From an uncultured Ruminococcus sp. (GTDB lineage Bacteria; Bacillota; Clostridia; Oscillospirales; Ruminococcaceae), in the NCBI GenBank assembly GCA_947175005.1, contig CAMWLD010000087.1:1-8296 (forward strand): DNA of 8,296 nt, given 5' to 3'. The position numbers and the translations under genes were made by a program. Positions within the stretch are counted from its first letter, which is position 1; each line of letters begins with the position of its first letter. A model generated the notes under the pieces. It saw nothing but the letters and a program-made list of their open reading frames with translations, had not been told where the DNA came from and searched no databases. This document shows positions 1 to 5,256 of this stretch, piece after piece.

Positions 1-57
1 GGGGAGAGGGGGGCGGCCTACCGTCCCCAGCAAGCCCTGAGCGCCCCCTCTCCCCCC
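1..57. repeat. GC-rich long inverted repeat at the left edge
   Basis: Bases 1-15 (GGGGAGAGGGGGGCG) are the reverse complement, apart from one extra G, of bases 42-55 within the C-rich run ending at 57. The arms enclose a loop of about 26 bases. RNA or single-stranded DNA from this stretch would form a very stable stem on either strand. No T-run follows on the plus strand (the next bases are TGGGAGGTTG), so it is not a standard terminator in that direction. The minus-strand side is cut by the window edge, so a terminator for a gene to the left cannot be excluded. Its composition is unlike the AT-rich DNA just after it. It could be a terminator stem, a dispersed palindromic repeat, or the end of an element lying outside. 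Confidence 0.6.
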
Positions 58-324
58 TGGGAGGTTGTCCCTTTGGTCGGCAACTTACAGTCGTTTGCAA
101 AGTCAATCTTTTCGTAAACAAAGTCACATTTCATTTATACAGGCAACTCACAACCACCAACAAATGAACGCATTTCAAAATTAATTTAAATCAACACAAA
201 GTCGCCCCAGCGTGGCAGGGGAACAAAGCCACTCCCTGGCGTTTGAGCGGGAGAAAAAAAGGACGAGCAGAATAATCCCCCGATCCCTAACATATAAATT
301 TCTAAAAGGAAAGGAGCGGGAGAT
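58..324. other. Non-coding region upstream of the Ca2+ ATPase gene
   Basis: No reading frame here has a plausible start, ribosome site and protein-like composition. The stretch is AT-rich from about 90 to 200. CAAAGTC occurs three times in the same orientation (98-104, 119-125, 197-203); the first two are 21 bases apart within a looser 17-base similarity. An AAATG/CATTT stem with a four-base loop lies at 163-176. A clear -35/-10 pair for the ATPase gene was not found. TATAAA at 293-298 is a possible -10 but has no good -35 at the usual distance. None of the Mn2+ or Mg2+ riboswitch core sequences I know was recognised. Confidence 0.45.
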
Positions 325-3015
325 ATGCCGACAGGAATTTTGGAAAAAGATTATGACCTGCCTCAAAGGTCAAAACAGGACGATCACGACAAGCTCCACG
401 GAACGTCGGGGCTGTCGCAGGCACAGGCGGAAAGACTGCTGGAGCAGTACGGAGAAAACATTATCCAAGAGGATAAAAAAACCCGTCCGCTTAAAATATT
501 TGCAGGACAGTTCAAGGACCTTATGGTCATGATACTGCTTGCCGCAGCGGGGATATCCGCATTTATCGGCGAGCCTGCGGACGCTGTCACCATTATAATC
601 ATTGTTATGCTCAACGCCATTTTGGGCTTTATCCAGGAGTACCGCACCGAGCGCACATTACAGGCGCTCAAAAATATGACCGCCCCCTCGGCAAAGGTGT
701 GCAGGGACGGACATCTGACGATAATTCCCGCAGCCCTTGTTGTCCCCGGGGACATATTGTCTCTTGAAGCAGGGGACAAGGCTGCGGCGGACGCTGTTAT
801 CTTGCAGGCAAAGGGACTGTCCGCAGACGAAAGCGTGCTGACGGGGGAAAGCGAGCCTGTGTCCAAAGCCGTGGGCAGCAGGTCGGATACGGATAATTCG
901 ATAGGGAAAAAGAACATCATCTACAGCGGCACAATAATCACCAAAGGTACTGCCCAGGCAAGAGTCATTGCCACGGGAAAAAATACCCAAATGGGCAAGA
1001 TCTCGGGAATGATCGAAGAGATCGAAGAGCCTCTTACCCCGCTTCAAAAACGGCTCGGGGAGCTGGGCAGGGTCGTGGCGATAATATGCCTGGCGGTGTG
1101 CGTTATCGTGTCGGGGGCGGGGATAATAAGGGGCGAGCCTGTTTTCGATATGCTTATGACGGGCATTACCATTGCCATTGCGGCTATCCCTGAGGGGCTG
1201 CCCGCTACGGTGACTATTGCCCTTGCCCTTGCTGTGGGGCGTATGCTCAAGCAAAACGCCCTTGTTCACAAGCTTCATTCGGTGGAAACTCTCGGGTGCA
1301 CCTCGGTAATATGCACCGACAAAACAGGAACTGTTACGGAAAATAAAATGACCGTTTGCAGAGGCTTTGCGGGAGGACATGAGCTGAAATTTTCGGGGCA
1401 GGGGTATAAAACAGGAGGACATATTTCGGTAAAGGGCGAAAGTGCCGGGGCGAATGCCAATACGACGGTGACAAAAATGACAAGTACGCCTTTGCGGGAA
1501 ATGCTCCGCTGTGCCGTTCTGTGCAATAACGGCGACATATGCCCCAATGAAAGCGGCAGTGAATGGAACGTTATGGGCGACCCTACCGAGACCGCCCTGC
1601 TTATTGCCGCCGCCAAAGGGGGCATGAACTGCCGTGCGGAGCGAAAGGCGTTTATAAGAACAGATGAGATACCCTTTGACAGCGAGAGCCGCTCTATGAC
1701 CGTTACCGTGAAAAAGCCCGACGGCAGCGGCACGGTAAGCTATATAAAAGGCTCGGTGGAGGTCATTATTGATAAATGCAAAAATATCCTCACCGACCTC
1801 GGCGTGCGCCCCATTACCTACGCCGACAAGCGGCAGATAGCCGATATCTGCGACAATATGGCGTCGGGGGCTTTGCGGGTATTGGCGTTTGCCTATTCGG
1901 AAAACGGAGACAGCAAAAACCTCACCTTTGCGGGGGTCATGGGAATGTCCGACCCGCCGAGAGAAGAGGCAAAACGGGCTGTAAGGCTCTGCCGCGAGGC
2001 AAAGATACGCACGGTAATGATAACGGGAGATCACAAAAACACTGCCGCGGCAGTGGCAAGACAGGCGGGTATCCTTTTGACGGATTCCGAGGACGCTGTG
2101 CTTACGGGCGCGGAGCTTGCAAATATGAGCGATGAGGAGCTTAAAAGGGCAGCCCCGAAAGTATGCGTTTACGCCCGTGTTTCACCGGGGGATAAGCTGC
2201 GTATAGTAAGGGCGTATAAGTCTTTGGGGCACATTGTCACCATGACGGGGGACGGGGTGAACGACTCCCCTGCCGTAAAGGAAGCGGACATTGGCGTTGC
2301 CATGGGCATTACGGGAACGGACGTTACCAGGCAGGCGGCGGATATGGTTTTGCTGGACGATAATTTTGCTACCCTTGTAAATGCAGTTGAGCAGGGGCGG
2401 GGGATATATGCAAATATCCGCAAATTCGTGCGCTACCTTTTGTCCTGCAATATCGGCGAGGTGCTGACCATGTTTCTGGGGATAATCATGGGAATGCCTA
2501 TGGTATTGCTGCCCAGTCAAATACTGCTTGTAAACCTTGTGACCGACGGGCTGCCCGCAGTGGCGCTGGGGGTCGAGCCCTGCGGCAGGGAGAGCATGAA
2601 AAAACCGCCCCGCCGCTCGGACGAAAGCTTTTTTGCGGGAGGGTTGCTGTTCCGTATAGTAATCCGCGGGGTGCTTATAGGCATTTGCACATTGGCGGCA
2701 TTTACAGTCATGACAAATATGGGCGGCAGCGTGGAGGCGGCGCGGACAGGGGCTTTGCTGACCCTTGTTATGAGCCAGCTGTTCCATGTGTTCGAGTGCA
2801 AATCGGAGGAGAAGAACATTTTTACAGTGCCCTATTTCAATAACCCTAAGTTATTGCTTGCGGTGCTTATTTCGGCAGCGGTTATTTTCGGGGCTGTTTA
2901 TCTGCCCTTTATGCAGACTATTTTTGATACTGTGCCCTTGTCGGGACAGCAGCTTATGATCTGCCTTGGGCTGGCGTTTTTAGCGCCGCTGATACAGTGC
3001 TTTGTGAAGTGCTGA
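325..3015 (+). CDS. P2A-type Ca2+-transporting ATPase (SERCA/PMR1-like)
   Basis: This 896-residue pump would move Ca2+ out of the cytoplasm across the membrane using ATP, the usual role of P2A ATPases; Mn2+ is also possible, as in PMR1. The length is normal for bacterial members. Visible motifs: actuator TGES at 173-176, the M4 ion motif PEGLP at 289-293, phosphorylation site DKTGT with Asp332, the nucleotide-domain KGS starting at Lys475, DPPR at 543-546, TGDH at 567-570 and hinge TGDGVND at 641-647. About ten membrane segments are visible: two near 63-105, two near 249-302 and six from about 699 to 895. SERCA-type ion ligands are matched by Glu290 (M4), Asn709 and Glu712 (M5) and Asn737, Thr740 and Asp741 (M6). 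M8 has SQLFHVFE, apparently without an acidic residue at the SERCA Glu908 position, which suggests a single Ca2+ site as in PMR1. The ATG at 325 follows AAGGAG (311-316) by 8 bases. The gene is intact and appears to be transcribed alone. Confidence 0.95.
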   Translation: MPTGILEKDYDLPQRSKQDDHDKLHGTSGLSQAQAERLLEQYGENIIQEDKKTRPLKIFAGQFKDLMVMILLAAAGISAFIGEPADAVTIIIIVMLNAILGFIQEYRTERTLQALKNMTAPSAKVCRDGHLTIIPAALVVPGDILSLEAGDKAAADAVILQAKGLSADESVLTGESEPVSKAVGSRSDTDNSIGKKNIIYSGTIITKGTAQARVIATGKNTQMGKISGMIEEIEEPLTPLQKRLGELGRVVAIICLAVCVIVSGAGIIRGEPVFDMLMTGITIAIAAIPEGLPATVTIALALAVGRMLKQNALVHKLHSVETLGCTSVICTDKTGTVTENKMTVCRGFAGGHELKFSGQGYKTGGHISVKGESAGANANTTVTKMTSTPLREMLRCAVLCNNGDICPNESGSEWNVMGDPTETALLIAAAKGGMNCRAERKAFIRTDEIPFDSESRSMTVTVKKPDGSGTVSYIKGSVEVIIDKCKNILTDLGVRPITYADKRQIADICDNMASGALRVLAFAYSENGDSKNLTFAGVMGMSDPPREEAKRAVRLCREAKIRTVMITGDHKNTAAAVARQAGILLTDSEDAVLTGAELANMSDEELKRAAPKVCVYARVSPGDKLRIVRAYKSLGHIVTMTGDGVNDSPAVKEADIGVAMGITGTDVTRQAADMVLLDDNFATLVNAVEQGRGIYANIRKFVRYLLSCNIGEVLTMFLGIIMGMPMVLLPSQILLVNLVTDGLPAVALGVEPCGRESMKKPPRRSDESFFAGGLLFRIVIRGVLIGICTLAAFTVMTNMGGSVEAARTGALLTLVMSQLFHVFECKSEEKNIFTVPYFNNPKLLLAVLISAAVIFGAVYLPFMQTIFDTVPLSGQQLMICLGLAFLAPLIQCFVKC

Positions 3016-3100
3016 TGGGAGGCAGGAAGCAAGAGGCAGGAAACAGAAAACCATTGTGCTGCAAATTATTTAAAATTGGAAACAGGAGACAGAAAACAGT
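3016..3100 (+). repeat. Purine-rich imperfect repeats after the ATPase gene
   Basis: Between the ATPase stop and the terminator stem the plus strand is strongly purine-biased and built from variants of one short word. GAGGCAGGAA occurs at 3019-3028 and again at 3033-3042, 14 bases apart. GGAAACAGAAAAC at 3039-3051 is echoed by GGAAACAGGAGACAGAAAAC at 3078-3097. A small frame can be read through it (2997-3200), but its composition is not protein-like and it overlaps both the ATPase end and the terminator, so I regard the stretch as non-coding. Confidence 0.55.
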
Positions 3101-3103
3101 ATC

Positions 3104-3162
3104 AGCTCCGCAGACATTTTTAATACTAATCACCGTTAGTATTATTGTCTGCGGAGCTTTTT
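3104..3162 (+). terminator. Rho-independent terminator of the Ca2+ ATPase gene
   Basis: AGCTCCGCAGACA (3104-3116) pairs perfectly with TGTCTGCGGAGCT (3146-3158), and the plus strand continues into a five-T run (3158-3162). Inside this outer stem a second stem, AATACTAA (3122-3129) with TTAGTATT (3136-3143), closes a six-base loop. The two-part hairpin is longer than most terminators, with an AT-rich bulge between a GC-rich base and an AT-rich tip. Confidence 0.85.
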
Positions 3163-3210
3163 CATTAAAAATTATAATTTGTAAAAAATTTATAAAATAG
3201 GCGAAAAAGG

Positions 3211-3242
3211 TTTACAAACATTATCTGTAAATGAATTATAAT
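3211..3242 (+). promoter_or_regulatory. Promoter with dyad upstream of the first SHOCT gene
   Basis: TTTACA (3211-3216) and a perfect TATAAT (3237-3242) are separated by 20 bases, longer than the usual 17. TTTACA also forms an inverted repeat with TGTAAA at 3226-3231 across a nine-base spacer, so the -35 would lie inside an operator-like dyad. The gene starts 61 bases after the -10. A similar arrangement with the same 20-base spacing precedes the downstream paralogue, which supports function. Long spacers of 19-20 bases are known from promoters activated by MerR-family regulators; whether that applies here is speculation. Confidence 0.55.
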
Positions 3243-3303
3243 ATAGTTAAGCAATGTCTACCTGTACTACATCAATATAACAGTCAAAGGGGGAAGTGAA
3301 GAA

Positions 3304-3717
3304 ATGAGCAGTTTGTTTTTCAGCTTGGCAATACTGCTGGTGCAGAGCGGCATTTTTGGGGCAATATGCATGAAGATCGCAGAGGATAAGGGCCGTTCGG
3401 GGGGGCTTTGGTTTTGGGTAGGCTTTGTATTCGGCTTATGGGCGATCATAATTGTGGCAATTCTGCCGAAAAAAGTTCCCGTCTCAAAGGAGATGACGAA
3501 CGTCAACACCCTGCGTGAATATAAGAACCTGCTTGACTCGGGGATAATTTCACGGGAGGAATTCGAGCGAAAAAAATCCGAGCTTATGAGTCACCCCAAA
3601 CCTACATATTCTCCGCCTCCCGCAAACAACAGCGGCAGCACCTGGATATGCCCCGAATGCGGCAAGAAAAACCCTCTGACTGTGCGGTCATGCAGGGAAT
3701 GCGGACGGGAAAAATAA
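3304..3717 (+). CDS. Small membrane protein with SHOCT-like and zinc-ribbon domains (copy 1)
   Basis: A 137-residue protein of unknown function. Residues 1-20 are hydrophobic and probably membrane-inserted. GAICMKIAEDKG (19-30) follows, then a second hydrophobic segment, WFWVGFVFGLWAIIIVAIL (36-54). Residues 68-95 (LREYKNLLDSGIISREEFERKK and following) have the SHOCT pattern, a short two-helix element common in bacterial membrane proteins and thought to mediate oligomerisation. A proline-rich linker leads to a zinc ribbon with cysteines 116, 119, 130 and 133 and the end sequence CGREK. The likely topology is two membrane passes with the SHOCT and zinc-ribbon parts in the cytoplasm. The ATG at 3304 follows AAGGGGGAAG (3287-3296). 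It is closely related to the next gene and has its own promoter and terminator, so the pair is duplicated rather than simply co-transcribed. Confidence 0.85.
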   Translation: MSSLFFSLAILLVQSGIFGAICMKIAEDKGRSGGLWFWVGFVFGLWAIIIVAILPKKVPVSKEMTNVNTLREYKNLLDSGIISREEFERKKSELMSHPKPTYSPPPANNSGSTWICPECGKKNPLTVRSCRECGREK

Positions 3718-3734
3718 TGCTCACATAAAATAAT

Positions 3735-3788
3735 AAACCGCAGGGATCGCTGTGAAGTCGGCATATCACTTGCATGCGGTTTTTATTT
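3735..3788 (+). terminator. Terminator after the first SHOCT gene
   Basis: AAACCGCA (3735-3742) pairs with TGCGGTTT (3775-3782), and the plus strand continues as a T-rich run to 3788. The enclosed 32 bases can form an inner GTGA/TCAC stem (3752-3755 with 3766-3769). It lies 17 bases after the stop at 3717 and ends before the promoter of the next gene, so the two paralogues are probably separate transcripts, with some read-through possible. Confidence 0.65.
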
Positions 3789-3807
3789 AAAAAAGGAAAA
3801 CGGAAAA

Positions 3808-3839
3808 TTAACAAATCCGTCTGTAAAAAACGGAATAAT
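3808..3839 (+). promoter_or_regulatory. Promoter upstream of the second SHOCT gene, related to that of the first
   Basis: TTAACA (3808-3813) and AATAAT (3834-3839) are again 20 bases apart. TCTGTAAA lies between them at 3820-3827, as it does at 3224-3231 in the upstream copy. The words TT(T/A)ACAAA, TCTGTAAA and ATAAT therefore occur in the same order before both paralogues, and the dyad TTAACA/TGTAAA has one mismatch here. A separate TCCGT/ACGGA inverted repeat (3816-3820 and 3830-3834) is present only in this copy. The gene starts 37 bases after the -10. TATATT at 3845-3850 with TGTAAA at 3822-3827 (17-base gap) is an alternative promoter reading. Confidence 0.45.
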
Positions 3840-3875
3840 GTATTTATATTAAACTATTGGAGAGGAAAAAGTAAA

Positions 3876-4343
3876 ATGGAACTTATAATAGTCATAGCGG
3901 TCTATTGTTTTTTTCGCTATATGTGGGGTGCGATATGCAGAAAAATTGCCGATGAAAAGGGGTATTCGGGCAGTTCATGGTTTTGGTGGGGATTTATTTT
4001 CGGTTTATGGGCGCTCATAGTTATAAGCGTTAAACAAAATCTGAATCCGCCAAACTATCAGATGAACAATGCAAGCGCGCTTGAGGAATACAAGCGGCTG
4101 CTTGATTCGGGGGTAATAACTCCCGAGGAATTCGAGAGAAAAAAGGCAGAGCTGCTTAATTCAAATGCGCCTGTATATACATATTACAAGACTCCGACAT
4201 ATAACAATGGGGGAAATGGCAATGGCGGCAATGGCAGCATTGGCAGCAATGCCGGCGGCGGGAAAAAATGGGTCTGCCCCGAATGCGGCAGTTTAAATCC
4301 CCCCGGCATATGGGTCTGCGGAAGCTGCGGACGGGAAAAATAA
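3876..4343 (+). CDS. Small membrane protein with SHOCT-like and zinc-ribbon domains (copy 2)
   Basis: A 155-residue paralogue of the preceding gene, with the same order of parts: a hydrophobic N-terminus, GAICRKIADEKGYSG (18-32), a second hydrophobic segment WFWWGFIFGLWALIVISV (35-52), a SHOCT-like helix pair (about 68-94), and a zinc ribbon with cysteines 134, 137, 148 and 151 ending CGREK. The linker differs: copy 1 is proline-rich, while this one has an Asn/Gly/Ser tract (about 109-129) encoded partly by four tandem 9-base units. The frame is open back to an ATG at 3774, but I chose 3876 because a GGAGAGG ribosome site (3859-3865) sits 10 bases upstream, the protein there begins in line with copy 1, and the extra 34 residues would be read from the terminator and promoter. 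Function is unknown; membrane location with a cytoplasmic zinc ribbon is inferred. Confidence 0.85.
   Translation: MELIIVIAVYCFFRYMWGAICRKIADEKGYSGSSWFWWGFIFGLWALIVISVKQNLNPPNYQMNNASALEEYKRLLDSGVITPEEFERKKAELLNSNAPVYTYYKTPTYNNGGNGNGGNGSIGSNAGGGKKWVCPECGSLNPPGIWVCGSCGREK
4221..4256 (+). repeat. Four tandem 9-base units in the linker of SHOCT copy 2
   Basis: The units AATGGCGGC, AATGGCAGC, ATTGGCAGC and AATGCCGGC follow one another in frame and encode NGG, NGS, IGS and NAG (residues 116-127). The preceding bases (AAATGGC) look like a partial fifth unit. The tract has no counterpart in copy 1, so it probably expanded after duplication. A 9-base unit keeps the reading frame when copies are gained or lost. 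Confidence 0.75.
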
Positions 4344-4349
4344 TGAGAA

Positions 4350-4385
4350 AAAAGCTGCACTTTTACCGGTGCAGCTTTTGTTTTT
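4350..4385. terminator. Bidirectional terminator between convergent genes
   Basis: AAAAGCTGCAC (4350-4360) pairs perfectly with GTGCAGCTTTT (4369-4379) around the eight-base loop TTTTACCG. On the plus strand the stem leads into a T-rich run to 4385, ending transcripts of the second SHOCT gene. On the minus strand the A-run at 4348-4353 reads as TTTTTT, ending transcripts of the SanA-like gene whose stop is at 4388. Confidence 0.9.
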
Positions 4386-4387
4386 AT

Positions 4388-5128
4388 TCAGCCCTTGCCG
4401 CCGCTTAAAACGACAGCTTCTCCCGTTTTCCCGTCATTTGTCAGCCGTCCGTCTCCGCTTATGGGGATATATTCGCCCAGATAAGTGGGCTTGGGCTTTA
4501 TGATAGTTGTTACAAAATCCTTGTTCCTTGCCAGCACCTCACGTATGGTATAATATCTCTGTCTTGAATACCCCTGCAAGTCCGAGGGCACGCCGTAGGC
4601 TTCTATCCCCAGCTTTCTGGCTATGTATACCGCCCTGTACAGGTGATATTGCTGGGTAACGATTATTACCTTTTTTGCCCCGAATATTTCCTTTGCCCTG
4701 TACATACTTTCATAGGTGGAAAAGCCTGCGTGATCCATAAAAACGTCCTCGTCGGGTGCGCCTCTGTCCATGGCGAATTTCTTCATGGCGTTCACTTCGT
4801 CATATTCTATCCTGCCGTGATCTCCCGACATAAGCAGCTTAGGCGCTGCGCCGCTTTCGTAAAGTTCGGAACCCACAATGAGCCTGTCCCCCAGCATGGG
4901 GCTTGGGGCTTCGCCGTTTACCCTGCACCCGAGAACGATTATGCAGTCTGCGTCTTCTAAGGTCTTAGCCGTATCTGCGGACAGTATGAACGGCTCGGCG
5001 GTTTTCTTCACATAAGCGTTCACGGAAAATACTGCGATCACTCCGATAACGCACAGTATCAATCCTATTATCATTATCCGCAGCAGTTTTTTAAGTATCT
5101 TTTTTGCAGCTGCCTTAGTCATTGTCAT
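4388..5128 (-). CDS. SanA/YdcF-family (DUF218) membrane-anchored protein
   Basis: A 246-residue protein with a basic N-terminus, one membrane segment at about 17-38 and a DUF218 domain at about 60-205. The orientation is probably domain outside, anchored by the N-terminal helix. Family features seen are VLGCRV (65-70), the SGDHG turn (101-105), FSTYES (136-141) and TQQYHLYRAVYIARKLG (158-174). The best-known relatives are E. coli SanA, linked to envelope barrier function and vancomycin sensitivity at high temperature, and YdcF; the biochemical activity of the family is not settled. The ATG at 5128 is preceded on the minus strand by AAGAGG at suitable spacing, and a second ATG lies two codons in. 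It is on the same strand as the EAL gene 128 bases upstream, so co-transcription is possible, although a hairpin lies between them. No separate promoter was clear. Confidence 0.88.
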   Translation of the reverse strand: MTMTKAAAKKILKKLLRIMIIGLILCVIGVIAVFSVNAYVKKTAEPFILSADTAKTLEDADCIIVLGCRVNGEAPSPMLGDRLIVGSELYESGAAPKLLMSGDHGRIEYDEVNAMKKFAMDRGAPDEDVFMDHAGFSTYESMYRAKEIFGAKKVIIVTQQYHLYRAVYIARKLGIEAYGVPSDLQGYSRQRYYTIREVLARNKDFVTTIIKPKPTYLGEYIPISGDGRLTNDGKTGEAVVLSGGKG

Positions 5129-5182
5129 AATTATGCGCCTCTTTTTTATCCGGTTGATTTATGAGGAAATTTGCCCTTATGT

Positions 5183-5227
5183 GCGGCAGCATAGAACGTA
5201 TGATTATTGTCACACGTTCTATGCCGC
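5183..5227. repeat. Imperfect palindrome between the EAL and SanA-like genes
   Basis: GCATAGAACGT (5189-5199) is the exact reverse complement of ACGTTCTATGC (5214-5224). The stem extends by GCG/CGC (5183-5185 with 5225-5227) past a three-base bulge, and the loop is 14 bases (5200-5213). Neither side has a convincing T-run, so it is not a standard terminator. It could still stabilise the 3' end of the EAL transcript. It could also be a dispersed palindromic unit. Confidence 0.65.
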
Positions 5228-5230
5228 TCA

Positions 5231-5251
5231 TTATTAATTATTAATTATTAA
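5231..5251. repeat. Three tandem TTATTAA units
   Basis: TTATTAA is repeated exactly three times (5231-5237, 5238-5244, 5245-5251), followed by a partial TTAA. The array lies between the palindrome and the stop codon of the EAL gene (5257-5259), starting four bases beyond the palindrome. It may be ordinary AT-rich slippage DNA, or the flank of a small inserted element of which the palindrome is part. Confidence 0.75.
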
Positions 5252-5256
5252 TTAAC

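Noticed and set aside
58..324. Possible Mn2+ (yybP-ykoY) or Mg2+ riboswitch upstream of the cation ATPase
   Set aside because: These riboswitches often precede cation pumps, so I looked for their conserved core sequences and found none. The stems at 163-176 and about 210-240 are weak.
658..2034. 458-codon open frame on the minus strand opposite the ATPase gene
   Set aside because: It lies wholly antisense to a gene with complete P-type ATPase motifs, and its product is rich in His, Arg and Tyr with no recognisable domain. It is a composition shadow.
2997..3200. 67-codon plus-strand frame after the ATPase
   Set aside because: It overlaps the ATPase stop, crosses a purine-rich repeat and the whole terminator hairpin, and lacks a proper ribosome site.
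3774..3875. Upstream ATG giving 34 extra residues to the second SHOCT gene
   Set aside because: The extension is read through the preceding terminator and the promoter, lacks a ribosome site at its start, and has no counterpart in the paralogue.
5183..5227. Palindrome read as the rho-independent terminator of the EAL gene
   Set aside because: The stem is good, but in the minus direction it is followed by ACATAAGGGC rather than a T-run, so the standard signal is missing.
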